A DNA stretch of 64,000 nucleotides from Haladaptatus cibarius D43 (GTDB taxonomy: Archaea > Halobacteriota > Halobacteria > Halobacteriales > Haladaptataceae): the NCBI RefSeq assembly GCF_000710615.1, contig NZ_JDTH01000001.1, positions 62,001 to 126,000 of the forward strand. The letters run 5' to 3'. Below, piece after piece: positions 1 to 8,703 of the stretch. The position numbers and the translations under genes were made by a program. Positions within the stretch are counted from its first letter, which is position 1, and each line of letters begins with the position of its first letter. Under the pieces are notes generated by a model. It was not told the origin of the DNA and did no database searches. It saw only the letters and a program-made list of their open reading frames with translations.

Positions 1-1
1 G

Positions 2-1825
2 ATTTCACAGCAGACCTCGCCTAATGGCCGAGCTGAGCTGAAGGAAATGCTGTCGGGGTATCAACTCGATGCCACGGCTGTTCGAACCTGCCGACTCTGT
101 GCGAACAAGGGAGAATATTCGCCAATCAGCGGTGAGACGGCGATCGATACGGGTGAAGAGTACATCTGTCCCGACTGCGCGACGGAGGAGTTGGAGCGCG
201 AACTCTCCTTCAGGGGGAACCTAACTGGGTCTGCTCAAGACAGACTCGAAGAACTCCTGCTGGAAGTGCAAGATTTACAGCGAATCACGAACTTGCTCAA
301 GGGGCGACTCGATCCGGATTTGACGAAGTTCGACGAAATCAGCGCGAACGTTGAAGATGTGGACTTGAAACGAGTCGATTCGCTGAATCTCCATCCCGGT
401 GTGCAAAATCTACTCGAATCGCGATTCGATACCCTGCTTCCCGTGCAGAGTCTCGCAGTGCAGAACGGACTGCTCGACGGCGACGACCAACTCGTCGTCA
501 GCGCGACCGCGACCGGGAAAACCCTCGTAGGCGAGATGACCGGTCTCGACCGCGTGCTGAACGGGCAGGGCAAAATGCTCTTTCTCGTGCCACTCGTCGC
601 GCTGGCGAACCAGAAACACGAGGATTTCAAAGACGAGTACGGCGACCTCGCAAACGTCACTATCCGGGTCGGTGCGAGTCGCGTGCGCGATGACGGAAAC
701 AGGTTCGACCCGAGCGCAGACATTATCGTCGGCACCTACGAGGGTATCGACCACGCGCTCCGAACCGGGCGGGATTTGGGCGACATCGGAACCGTCGTCA
801 TCGACGAAGTTCACACCTTGCAAGAGCAAGAACGCGGGCATCGACTCGACGGCCTCATCTCGCGGTTGAAATACTACTGCGAGGAGCGCGCGAAGCAAAA
901 ACAGAACTACGGCGGCGCGCAGTGGGTGTACCTCTCCGCGACGGTTGGCAATCCACGCGACCTCGGGCAGGCGCTCGAAGCGAATCTCGTGGAGTTCGAA
1001 GAACGACCGGTCGCGCTGGAGCGTCACGTCACCTTCGCCAGCGGGCAGGAAAAACCGAACATCGAGAACAAACTCGTCAAGCGCGAGTTCGACCGCGAAT
1101 CATCGAAGGGCTATCGCGGCCAGACCATCATCTTCACCAACTCGCGGCGACGTTGTCACGAGATTTCACGAAAGTTGGAGTACAACGCCGCGCCGTACCA
1201 CGCCGGACTGGATTACGGACGGCGGAAGAAGGTCGAGCGCATGTTCGCCGAACAGGAGCTTTCGGCCGTCGTGACGACCGCGGCACTGGCAGCGGGTGTC
1301 GATTTTCCTGCTTCGCAGGTCATCTTCGACTCGCTTGCGATGGGTATCGAATGGCTCACCGTACAGGAGTTCCACCAGATGCTCGGACGCGCCGGTCGCC
1401 CGGACTACCACGACCGCGGGAAAGTGTACGTCCTCGTGGAACCCGACGGAAGCTATCACAACAGCATGGAGATGTCGGAGGACGAAGTGGCGTTCAAACT
1501 CCTCAAAGGCGAGATGGAAGACGTTCGCACGCTCTACGACGAAAGCGCCGCAATCGAGGAGACGCTGGCAAACGTCACCGTCGGCGGCAGAGCCGCAAAA
1601 CGCCTGAACGACCGCATGATCGGCGACGTGCCGACGAAGCACGCACTCGGCAAACTGCTAGAATACGAGTTCATCGACGGCTTTTCGCCGACGCACCTCG
1701 GGCGCGTCATCACGAGTCACTTCCTTGCACCCGACGAAGCCTTCCGAATCGTGGACGGCATCAGGAAAGACAGACATCCGTTCGACATCGTTGCCGACCT
1801 CGAACTGTTCGATGATGACGAGTAA
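2..1825 (+). CDS. Superfamily 2 DEAD/DEAH-box helicase, 5' end outside window
   Basis: ATP-dependent nucleic-acid helicase, substrate unknown. The frame is open from base 2, so the gene very probably begins upstream of the window and the ATG at 47 is internal. Counting from that ATG: a zinc-finger-like pair of Cys motifs (CRLC near residue 15, CPDC near residue 41), a Walker A motif SATATGKT near residue 152, a DEVH Walker B box near residue 253, and a helicase C domain with the QMLGRAGRP motif typical of Ski2/Hel308-like enzymes. The C-terminal tail is acidic (DLELFDDDE). The zinc-finger plus helicase arrangement is common in haloarchaea. Family call is firm; a specific repair or RNA role is not supported by sequence alone. 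Confidence 0.9.
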   Translation: MSQQTSPNGRAELKEMLSGYQLDATAVRTCRLCANKGEYSPISGETAIDTGEEYICPDCATEELERELSFRGNLTGSAQDRLEELLLEVQDLQRITNLLKGRLDPDLTKFDEISANVEDVDLKRVDSLNLHPGVQNLLESRFDTLLPVQSLAVQNGLLDGDDQLVVSATATGKTLVGEMTGLDRVLNGQGKMLFLVPLVALANQKHEDFKDEYGDLANVTIRVGASRVRDDGNRFDPSADIIVGTYEGIDHALRTGRDLGDIGTVVIDEVHTLQEQERGHRLDGLISRLKYYCEERAKQKQNYGGAQWVYLSATVGNPRDLGQALEANLVEFEERPVALERHVTFASGQEKPNIENKLVKREFDRESSKGYRGQTIIFTNSRRRCHEISRKLEYNAAPYHAGLDYGRRKKVERMFAEQELSAVVTTAALAAGVDFPASQVIFDSLAMGIEWLTVQEFHQMLGRAGRPDYHDRGKVYVLVEPDGSYHNSMEMSEDEVAFKLLKGEMEDVRTLYDESAAIEETLANVTVGGRAAKRLNDRMIGDVPTKHALGKLLEYEFIDGFSPTHLGRVITSHFLAPDEAFRIVDGIRKDRHPFDIVADLELFDDDE

Positions 1826-1881
1826 CAACCCCGAGCGCGAAACGAAACGCTTTACAGTGCAAGTGCGCTACTCGTGAGTAC

Positions 1882-1954
1882 GGGATCGTGGGGTAGCTTG
1901 GTATCCTTTCGGCCTTGGGTGCCGATAACCCCGGTTCAAATCCGGGCGATCCCA
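1882..1954 (+). tRNA. tRNA-Pro (anticodon UGG)
   Basis: Full cloverleaf can be folded by eye. The 7-bp acceptor stem pairs 1882-1888 with 1947-1953, discriminator A1954. The D-stem is 1891-1894/1903-1906. The anticodon stem 1909-1913/1921-1925 encloses a 7-nt loop with TGG at 1916-1918. The T-stem 1930-1934/1942-1946 has loop TTCAAAT. The CCA end is not encoded and no intron is seen. Confidence 0.97.
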
Positions 1955-2043
1955 TTCTTGATTTCTTAGTCCGTGAGCGTCGCTAGCCGTCTGATTTTGG
2001 TAATCGGTTGCTTGAAAAAGGAGATGCGGCGAAGTTCCGTCGC

Positions 2044-2250
2044 TTACTGGCTCTGTTCTGCCTGCGCTTCCGACTCCGCGGTCTCTTCCTCGGTTTCGGT
2101 CGAATCGCCGGCCATCGCCGTCTTGATTTTTCGCTTGACGACGAAATAGCCGCCAACTGCAATCGCGCCGAACGCAACTGCACCGACTTTGCCGAATTTT
2201 CGGTATCCGAACTTTGCGGCCTTTTTACCGACCGTCAATGGTCCAAGCAT
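2044..2250 (-). CDS. Small single-span membrane protein, unknown function
   Basis: 68 residues from ATG at 2250. The open frame extends further upstream but that part is Pro/Ser-rich and unlike a real N-terminus, so the internal Met (MLGPLTVGKK) is preferred. A basic N-terminal segment leads into one hydrophobic helix (about residues 23-38, GAVAFGAIAVGGYFVV), then a basic KRKIK stop-transfer and a Glu/Ala-rich acidic tail. Haloarchaea carry many such short proteins. No function is recognisable. Confidence 0.7.
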   Translation of the reverse strand: MLGPLTVGKKAAKFGYRKFGKVGAVAFGAIAVGGYFVVKRKIKTAMAGDSTETEEETAESEAQAEQSQ

Positions 2251-2454
2251 AGGGGATGGATTGGTGCACAGCGGAGAAGGTGATGGGGTTGCAATCGCAA
2301 GGGGATTATTACGTATCCCAGTCATTGCTGGATTTATTGACTGAAAAGCATGAATGGCGATGGCTCGCTGTAACCGTAATCTCATCAATCAAGAACAATA
2401 TTGAGAAGAGAAAGATAGAATAACTTATAGCCACATAACACATACTTGATAGCG

Positions 2455-2895
2455 ATGATTTGGGCCGTGATACAAAAACTGATGAATGGTGAGGCTATCG
2501 AGAAATGGATAAAACGCGCGGGGGTGGGAAACAACGCCGAAGCGGGAGCGAACGCAGAACAAATCGAAATCATCGAATCGAAACCCGAACGGAGAGCGAA
2601 ATCCGAATCGGAACCAAAGCAAGTGTCGATGACCGATTTCGCGTCCGAAAGTGGATTGACACCCGAGGAATACATCGTGCGTCTGCTCGAAGGGCACAGC
2701 GGTAAACGACGCCAACAGGAACTCATTGCGGAAACCGGCTGGTCGCGTTCGACAGTCAGCAGATTGCTCGGGAGGATGGAAGCACGAGGCGAAATTGTTC
2801 GTGTTCGTCTCGGAAATAAAAACGTAGTTTATCTCCCCGATTCTGTGCCCACGTTTGCTCGCCGAATCGACCCTGTTCCAATCCCGGAACGCTGA
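2455..2895 (+). CDS. Winged-helix transcriptional regulator
   Basis: 146 residues from ATG 2455 (an in-frame TTG at 2446 is an alternative). Short hydrophobic N-terminus, then a Glu/Lys-rich linker (about residues 25-60), then a C-terminal winged helix-turn-helix: EEYIVRLLEGHSGKRRQQEL followed by the recognition-helix region WSRSTVSRLLGRMEARGEI and a wing ending NKNVVYLP. This matches the MarR-like wHTH fused to membrane or linker segments that is frequent in haloarchaea. A TATA-like AACTTATAG at 2422-2430 would give a near-leaderless message. The gene precedes mcm but ends 47 bp before it, so co-regulation is only possible. DNA target unknown. Confidence 0.8.
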   Translation: MIWAVIQKLMNGEAIEKWIKRAGVGNNAEAGANAEQIEIIESKPERRAKSESEPKQVSMTDFASESGLTPEEYIVRLLEGHSGKRRQQELIAETGWSRSTVSRLLGRMEARGEIVRVRLGNKNVVYLPDSVPTFARRIDPVPIPER

Positions 2896-2942
2896 CGAAT
2901 TTTGCGAAAGTTCTTACGTAATCGGCGACCAAGAGTTGATGA

Positions 2943-5039
2943 ATGGCTCGCGCGGAAAATACGGAACTGGTAGACCGATTCGAGCAGTTCTACCGGCGAT
3001 ATTACGGCGACCAAGTCGGGGAACTCGCCCAGCAGTACCCGAACGAAAAGCGGTCGCTGTACATCGACTGGAACGACCTGTATCGGTACGACGCGGACAT
3101 CGCAGACGACTACCTCGCGCAACCACAACAGTTGCAAGAGTACGCGGAGGAAGCACTCCGCCTGTACGACCTCCCCGTGGACGTGAGCCTCGGCCAAGCA
3201 CACGTCCGCCTGCAAGACCTGCCGGAGCACACGGACATCCGCGCAATTCGTGCCCGGCACGTCAATACGATGGTCAGCGTGCAGGGAATCATCCGCAAGG
3301 CGACGGGCGTCCGACCGAAGATTCAGGAGGCCGCCTTCGAATGTCAGCGTTGTGGAACGCTGACGCTCATTCCGCAATCCGGTGGCGATTTTCAGGAACC
3401 GCACGAATGTCAGGGCTGTGAGCGACAGGGACCGTTCCGAATCAACTTCGACCAGTCCGAGTTCATCGACTCGCAGAAACTCCGCGTGCAGGAGAGTCCG
3501 GAAGGACTCCGCGGCGGTGAGACGCCACAGAGCATCGACATCCACATCGAGGACGACATCACCGGCAACGTCTCTCCCGGCGACCACGTGACGGTCACTG
3601 GAATCCTCCACCTCGAACAGCAGGGAAGCGGACAGGAGAAGTCCGCCGTTTTCGACGTCTACATGGACGGCGTTTCGGTCGTCATCGAGGACGAAGAGTT
3701 CGAGGACATGGACATCACAGACGAGGACAAAGAGGAAATCGTCGAGCTCTCGAACGAACCGGACATCTACGAGCAGATGGTCGATTCCATCGCACCCGCC
3801 ATCTACGGCTACGAGGAGGAGAAAATAGCGATGATTCTTCAGCTCTTTTCCGGCGTGACCAAACACCTCCCCGACGGGTCGCGGATTCGCGGCGACTTGC
3901 ATATGCTTCTTATCGGTGATCCGGGTACCGGAAAGAGTCAGATGTTATCATATATTCAACACATTGCACCTCGTTCCGTCTACACCTCCGGTAAGGGCTC
4001 CTCCTCAGCAGGTTTAACCGCAGCGGCAGTTCGCGACGACTTCGGTGACGGGCAACAGTGGACACTGGAAGCGGGTGCGCTCGTTCTCGCCGACAAGGGA
4101 ATCGCGGCAGTGGACGAACTGGACAAAATGAGTCCGGACGACCGCTCCGCCATGCACGAGGGATTGGAACAGCAGAAAATCAGCGTGAGCAAAGCCGGAA
4201 TTAATGCGACGTTAAAGTCCCGCTGTTCGCTTCTTGGCGCGGCGAACCCGAAGTACGGGCGATTCGACCAGTACGAATCAATCGGGGAGCAAATCGACCT
4301 CGAACCCGCGCTCATCTCACGGTTCGACCTCATCTTCACGGTGACGGACAAACCCGACCCAGACCACGACGCACGACTCGCGGAACACATCCTACAAACC
4401 AACTTTGCAGGCGAACTGAACACGCAGCGGACGGAAATCAACGCCCCGAACATCAGCGAAGAACAGGTGCAAAGCCAGACGGAAGAGGTCGCCCCGGCAA
4501 TAGACGCGGAACTCCTTCGAAAGTACATCGCCTACGCGAAATCGAACATCTATCCGACGATGAAACCGGAGGCCCGGGAGGCGATTCGGGATTTCTACGT
4601 CGATTTGCGTTCGAAAGGTACGGACGAGGACGCACCGATTCCGGTGACCGCGCGAAAACTAGAGGCACTGGTTCGACTGGCGGAGGCCAGCGCCCGAGTT
4701 CGGCTGTCGGATACGGTCGAACAGGAAGACGCGAATCGTGTCATCGAAATCGTTCGGTCGTGTCTACAGGACATCGGTGTTGACCCGGAAACGGGGCAGT
4801 TCGACGCCGACGTGGTCGAAACGGGAACGTCGAAAACCCAGCGCGACCGTATCAAAAATATCAAACAGCTCATTGCGAGTATCGAGGAGGAGTACGACGA
4901 AGGTGCTCCCGTCGAAGTCGTCCTCGACAGGGCGGACGAAATCGGTTTAGATCCGTCCAAGGCAGAGCACGAAATTAACAAGCTAAAGCAGAAAGGCGAG
5001 GTGTACGAACCGTCCACCGACCATCTTCGAACGACCTAA
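2943..5039 (+). CDS. mcm: MCM replicative DNA helicase
   Basis: The hexameric 3'-5' helicase of archaeal chromosome replication. 698 residues, the normal haloarchaeal length, with no intein. An N-terminal OB domain carries a zinc site (CQRC and CQGC, about residues 131-160), followed by the AAA+ core with Walker A GDPGTGKSQ near residue 325 and Walker B DELDKM near residue 393. The sequence ALISRFDLIF is the MCM arginine-finger region. A C-terminal winged helix covers about the last 70 residues. ATG 2943 gives MARAENTEL, a typical start. The next small gene follows after a single base, implying co-transcription. It lies about 60 kb from the oriC at the other end of the window. Confidence 0.98.
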   Translation: MARAENTELVDRFEQFYRRYYGDQVGELAQQYPNEKRSLYIDWNDLYRYDADIADDYLAQPQQLQEYAEEALRLYDLPVDVSLGQAHVRLQDLPEHTDIRAIRARHVNTMVSVQGIIRKATGVRPKIQEAAFECQRCGTLTLIPQSGGDFQEPHECQGCERQGPFRINFDQSEFIDSQKLRVQESPEGLRGGETPQSIDIHIEDDITGNVSPGDHVTVTGILHLEQQGSGQEKSAVFDVYMDGVSVVIEDEEFEDMDITDEDKEEIVELSNEPDIYEQMVDSIAPAIYGYEEEKIAMILQLFSGVTKHLPDGSRIRGDLHMLLIGDPGTGKSQMLSYIQHIAPRSVYTSGKGSSSAGLTAAAVRDDFGDGQQWTLEAGALVLADKGIAAVDELDKMSPDDRSAMHEGLEQQKISVSKAGINATLKSRCSLLGAANPKYGRFDQYESIGEQIDLEPALISRFDLIFTVTDKPDPDHDARLAEHILQTNFAGELNTQRTEINAPNISEEQVQSQTEEVAPAIDAELLRKYIAYAKSNIYPTMKPEAREAIRDFYVDLRSKGTDEDAPIPVTARKLEALVRLAEASARVRLSDTVEQEDANRVIEIVRSCLQDIGVDPETGQFDADVVETGTSKTQRDRIKNIKQLIASIEEEYDEGAPVEVVLDRADEIGLDPSKAEHEINKLKQKGEVYEPSTDHLRTT

Positions 5040-5040
5040 C

Positions 5041-5319
5041 ATGGACAGAATTTCCGCACTCCGCAACATCGAGGATGCACTTTCCGCGTTCGAATCCGGC
5101 GAGAACGACCTGCAAGCCACAGAGCAGCAAGTGCTAGCGGTACTGAGAACATACGCAACCGAGTTCGAGAGCGAGGGCAATTTGTCCGCATATCGGGCAC
5201 GAGGAGACAATCGGGCCGACGGTGTCGTCGTCGTTGCGGAGTCAGCGGAATCCGCACGAACGCGGGTTTATGAACTGCTCGGCGACCATGATGTCGATTT
5301 CAGGGTAGATATTATATAG
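5041..5319 (+). CDS. Conserved small haloarchaeal protein downstream of mcm
   Basis: 92 residues starting one base after the mcm stop, so almost certainly in the mcm transcript. Acidic and soluble: an N-terminal helical part (ISALRNIEDALSAFESG) and a C-terminal alpha/beta-like part (GVVVVAESAESARTRVYELL, then DVDFRVDII). It has no motif I recognise. Position after mcm is, as I recall, conserved in haloarchaea (possibly the DUF7854 family), which suggests but does not prove a replication-linked role. Confidence 0.8.
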   Translation: MDRISALRNIEDALSAFESGENDLQATEQQVLAVLRTYATEFESEGNLSAYRARGDNRADGVVVVAESAESARTRVYELLGDHDVDFRVDII

Positions 5320-5538
5320 CGACTGTCAAAATTTGGAATATGGAAAAATAAATAAACATGCTCCGGGAATAGGAAAGACATAGAACTGCGTTCGCAGGTG
5401 TATCAAATGGGACAGCATCGACAAAGATTTCGGGACTTATCCAGCCCATAATAATGCAGGTGGCCAAACGATACACACTGGATGGCACGGGACGGATCAC
5501 ACAAAGATCGAACGCGGTATCGCCGAGGGCAGCCTAGT

Positions 5539-6144
5539 ATGAGCGGTGTTCCGGCGAGTTTGGACGGCGAATCCAGTATTTTAGTTCTCGCACCGTCGAT
5601 GAGCACGGAGGCCGACGAAACGTGCATCGATCTGCTCACGCAAGCGCCGTCGGAACAGGAAAACGTTCTCTGGGTCACGTTCACTCGGTCGCCGGACGGC
5701 TGTTTGCAGGATTGGCTCTCACACGCTGGTGGACGTCCGGCAAATCTCCGGTTTCTGAGCGTGGGAGAGACGGTTCGCTCCGTTGCCGCATCCTCGTCCG
5801 TGCACGAGACGCCGAACGAAGCGGTTATCGACACCCTCTCCAATCCCGGCGATTTGACCGGACTTGGAATCAAAGTCAGCGAAATCCTCCAGCAGTGGCA
5901 CGGAAACGGCTACGAGACTGTTGCGTGTTTCCATTCGCTCACCGCCCTGCTCCAGTACTCCGACGTACAAACCGTCTACAAGTTCCTTCACGTGCTCACG
6001 GGACGCTTCGCCACCGCGGACGTGAGCGCTCATTTCCACCTTGACCCCGAAGCCCACGATTTACAAACAATCAACACGCTGAAAACGCTGTTCGACGCCG
6101 TTGCGGAACTCGATGACGGCGATTGGTCGGTTAGAACGCGCTAG
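5539..6144 (+). CDS. Degenerate RecA/KaiC-like protein (DUF7504-type)
   Basis: 201 residues from ATG 5539 (the frame is open to 5482 but the upstream residues are basic and non-typical). Pattern: SSILVLAPSMSTEADETCIDLL, a strand followed by a helix where a Walker A loop would sit in RecA-type proteins, but without GKT/S. Then NVLWVTFTRSPDGCLQDW, and a later hydrophobic strand ETVACFHSLTALLQYSD resembling a Walker B strand without the Asp pair. This looks like the haloarchaeal DUF7504 group, read here as an ATPase-fold protein that has lost nucleotide binding. It opens a co-directional block ending in a MinD-type ATPase. Function unknown. Confidence 0.75.
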   Translation: MSGVPASLDGESSILVLAPSMSTEADETCIDLLTQAPSEQENVLWVTFTRSPDGCLQDWLSHAGGRPANLRFLSVGETVRSVAASSSVHETPNEAVIDTLSNPGDLTGLGIKVSEILQQWHGNGYETVACFHSLTALLQYSDVQTVYKFLHVLTGRFATADVSAHFHLDPEAHDLQTINTLKTLFDAVAELDDGDWSVRTR

Positions 6145-6190
6145 AGTAATTTTTAAACCATATCGACCAAGATAAATAAATATAGTTGAT

Positions 6191-6529
6191 ATGTTACTAG
6201 TGGTTACGTACTCTCAGTCCGCTCGGCAGACGCTTCGAAACGTCTGCACGACATACGAGGAGTGCGTCGTTCGCCGATTCGGGCGTGCCGTTTTACTGTG
6301 TGAGACGGAACTGAGTGCGTTCCTCGCGCTTCGTCTCCGCGAAAAACACGGGACGGACGTACAAATCGAACGTACCACGCCGCTGAACGAGTTTCAGGAA
6401 GTGCCGGAATCGGTTCGAGACGCCGCGTGCGCGTACGAAAATCGCGAACATCCGAGCACGTCGTACAGCAAGTTCGCGGTCGGAACTGACCATCCGTCTC
6501 CGGATAATATGCGCGACGAAGAACTGTGA
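6191..6529 (+). CDS. Conserved haloarchaeal protein of unknown function
   Basis: 112 residues from ATG 6191. It starts MLLVVTYSQSARQTLRNVC, has a mixed alpha/beta look, and includes RRFGRAVLLCETELSAFLALRLREKHG. The C-terminal part is polar and ends SPDNMRDEEL. No catalytic motif is seen. It sits 46 bp after the DUF7504-like gene and 13 bp before the next gene, so it is probably part of the same operon. As I recall the family is restricted to haloarchaea and keeps this position near minD and tfb (perhaps DUF7855). Confidence 0.75.
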   Translation: MLLVVTYSQSARQTLRNVCTTYEECVVRRFGRAVLLCETELSAFLALRLREKHGTDVQIERTTPLNEFQEVPESVRDAACAYENREHPSTSYSKFAVGTDHPSPDNMRDEEL

Positions 6530-6542
6530 GGACGTGCCGTCG

Positions 6543-7400
6543 ATGAAAGTTAGAATCAACGGTGAAACCCTGACCGGACGCGCTATCGACCTGCGAGAAT
6601 GGTCAGTGACGCCGATCGAGGCTGTCGCCGCAGTTCAAGAGAACGTAGAAGCAGACGACGGATCGCTCACAGTTGATGGCCCCGAACCCAGACCGGTACA
6701 CAAACACGTCGGACTCATCGAACCGAAGCTGTCGCTCGCCGTTCGGCCTGCGATGGCCAGCGCCGCACGCTCCAACGGTTTAAGCGCGCCACAGGACGAG
6801 GAGATAGCGATACTCACGAAAAAGATGAATTCGTTCGATGTGCGGGACGTTTCGCTCCGGTCAAAGCGACGGCGAGTTGCGGACGCCAGCGGGTCGGAAA
6901 CGGAACTTCGAGAGCAAGTTGCGGCGCTTCGAGGACGGGTACAGACGCTCCGAGAAACGGACATGGATACGGAATCGGCCGAATCGAGGCTTCGAGAGGC
7001 GACACAAAAACTCTCGGAGATGGAAACGGAGCGAATCGCCGCCCAACAGGCGCTCGAACAGGCACAGAAACGACTGCACTCGGTACGAGACGAACGGGCC
7101 GAACATCTGCGCCTCCGCGACCGGAAGGAGAATCTCGAACGAGACGCTCGAAAATACCTCGCACAGCAGATTCGAGAAGAGTTCGTATCCGCAGTTTCGG
7201 CGGTTCCGAGGGATGAAAACGGAGAGAGACAAATGACGGACTCGGCTCGTCCGGGGCAGTTCGAAGGTGACTCGATAACTGCAGCGTTAGCGACGGCACG
7301 AATCGCAAATATTCAGGCACCAATCGTTCTTTCGTGCGGCCGATTCGAGACTGCGAAATCGGCGAGCGACTGTCTCGATACTCCTGTGCTACAGGTTTAA
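6543..7400 (+). CDS. Coiled-coil protein in the minD-tfb cluster
   Basis: 285 residues from ATG 6543 (a GTG at 6534 would add three). The N-terminal 100 residues are alpha/beta (MKVRINGETLTGRAIDLREW, later EPRPVHKHVGLIEPKLSLAV). Residues about 110-215 are a long charged heptad-like helix (REQVAALRGRVQTLRE, then ERIAAQQALEQAQKRLHSVR), strongly suggesting a coiled coil. The C-terminal 60 residues return to a compact fold with RIANIQAPIVLS. No membrane span. Coiled-coil partners of MinD/ParA ATPases are common, so an adaptor role is a reasonable guess but untested. Confidence 0.75.
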   Translation: MKVRINGETLTGRAIDLREWSVTPIEAVAAVQENVEADDGSLTVDGPEPRPVHKHVGLIEPKLSLAVRPAMASAARSNGLSAPQDEEIAILTKKMNSFDVRDVSLRSKRRRVADASGSETELREQVAALRGRVQTLRETDMDTESAESRLREATQKLSEMETERIAAQQALEQAQKRLHSVRDERAEHLRLRDRKENLERDARKYLAQQIREEFVSAVSAVPRDENGERQMTDSARPGQFEGDSITAALATARIANIQAPIVLSCGRFETAKSASDCLDTPVLQV

Positions 7401-7426
7401 GAGAGAAGACGAACCCAACCCGGGGC

Positions 7427-8044
7427 ATGGTGACGCTACGCTGGGCCACGGACGAACAGTCGGACGGACGAAAAACAATCACGTTGGTCGAACTGGTAAT
7501 CGAAAACTCGACGGAGACGCCAGTTCGGATACGCGTCGGCAATCGACTCGATGGACGGGTTTGGCCACCTCGTCGAGAAGGTGTTCCGGAAACCGGATGG
7601 GACGACGGTGGATTCGAAGGCGTCGTGGCTGCTGGCGAACGACGGTCGCTCGGCTACGCGAGTCCGTCGAAACTGACCGAACCGGACGACGTTCCTGCCG
7701 AAATCGTCTGGACTGAACGGGCGGCCGAACCGCGAAGCGAGGAAACGCTCGGAGGAAGCGATTTCGACGGTGGGGATGCGTTCGAAGAGATTCAACCGAC
7801 GGCAGAAAGCGTCGTTCGAGCGCTCGGCGATTCTCGACCCCCCGCAGATGTCGTGGCGATACCGACCAATCCCGAACTACCGGAGGCGGTTAAATCGTGG
7901 CTATCGCGGGTCGAAGCGCGAATCGAGCGCCGCAAACGAACGGGACGTACCGGGGGAGAGTCGTTTGCGGACGACAAACGGGCGCTTCGTGCAGTCGCAG
8001 AGCGAATTGCCAATCTGCGAGAGCAAGTCGGAGCAGACGGATGA
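7427..8044 (+). CDS. Conserved haloarchaeal protein, beta-rich N-terminus
   Basis: 205 residues from ATG 7427; the longer open frame overlaps the previous gene and is not needed. The first half looks like a beta sandwich (ITLVELVIENSTETPVRIRV, then a Gly/Trp-rich GWDDGGFEGVVAAGERRSLGY). The second half is helical, with an Arg/Glu-rich C-terminal helix (RAVAERIANLREQVGADG). It overlaps the start of the downstream MinD gene by 4 bp (ATGA), so the two are translationally coupled. Function unknown. Confidence 0.75.
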   Translation: MVTLRWATDEQSDGRKTITLVELVIENSTETPVRIRVGNRLDGRVWPPRREGVPETGWDDGGFEGVVAAGERRSLGYASPSKLTEPDDVPAEIVWTERAAEPRSEETLGGSDFDGGDAFEEIQPTAESVVRALGDSRPPADVVAIPTNPELPEAVKSWLSRVEARIERRKRTGRTGGESFADDKRALRAVAERIANLREQVGADG

Positions 8045-8703
8045 TTGTGGCAGTGACGGGTGGAAAAGGAGGGGTCGGGAAATCGACCGTCGCGCTGAAT
8101 CTCGGAAACGAACTCGATGCCGTCGTCGTGGATGCAGACCTTGCGATGGCAGACCTTCCGACGACACGCGGTCCGGACTTACACGACGTGCTTGCGGGGC
8201 GTGCGGAACCACTCGAAGCGATTTCGACGGTCGGAACGGTTTCCCTGCTGTCCTGCGGGCGTACTCTCGCTGGCGCGCGAGGATGCGATTTGCTGGCGTT
8301 CACTAAAGTGATTGAACAGATTACAGAGGAATACGAACACATCGTCATCGACTGCCCAGCAGGAATGGCCGCGGATGCGGGACTGCCGCTGGTCGCCGCG
8401 GATTCGTGTTTGCTCGTCACGATTCCCCAGCGATTCGCGTTGGCGGATGCAGTTCGGACGAGAATGCTGGCACGGCAACTCGATACTGGTCTTTTACGAG
8501 TGGTGTTGAATAGAACTGAAAAGAATCCACCGGTTGAAATCGTCGAACGAACGTTGGGTGCACCGGTAACCGCAATTCCGGAGTCAAAAACAGTTGCGCA
8601 GGCACAACGACACGGTCGGCCAGTTGCAACGGCTGCACCGGAGAGCAAATCAGCGGAACGATTCGCGGAGCTCGGACGGGCGGTTCACCGCTGTAGGTCG
8701 TGA
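8041..8703 (+). CDS. minD: MinD/ParA-family ATPase (probably MinD1 by synteny)
   Basis: 220 residues. It carries the deviant Walker A motif GGKGGVGKST (residues about 7-16) with both signature lysines, the switch region VVDADLAMADLP, and Walker B HIVIDCPAG. MinD/ParA proteins are membrane- or DNA-associated ATPases that position cellular machinery. In Haloferax volcanii the four MinD paralogs influence placement of archaella and chemosensory arrays rather than division, and the copy next to tfb is, as far as I recall, MinD1. No clear C-terminal amphipathic membrane helix is visible here. The gene starts within the stop of the previous gene (ATGA) and ends 19 bp inside the convergent tfb gene. 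Confidence 0.9.
   Translation: MIVAVTGGKGGVGKSTVALNLGNELDAVVVDADLAMADLPTTRGPDLHDVLAGRAEPLEAISTVGTVSLLSCGRTLAGARGCDLLAFTKVIEQITEEYEHIVIDCPAGMAADAGLPLVAADSCLLVTIPQRFALADAVRTRMLARQLDTGLLRVVLNRTEKNPPVEIVERTLGAPVTAIPESKTVAQAQRHGRPVATAAPESKSAERFAELGRAVHRCRS

Noticed and set aside
1761-1955. Short frame across the tRNA
   Set aside because: The tRNA folds perfectly; the frame reads its antisense strand.
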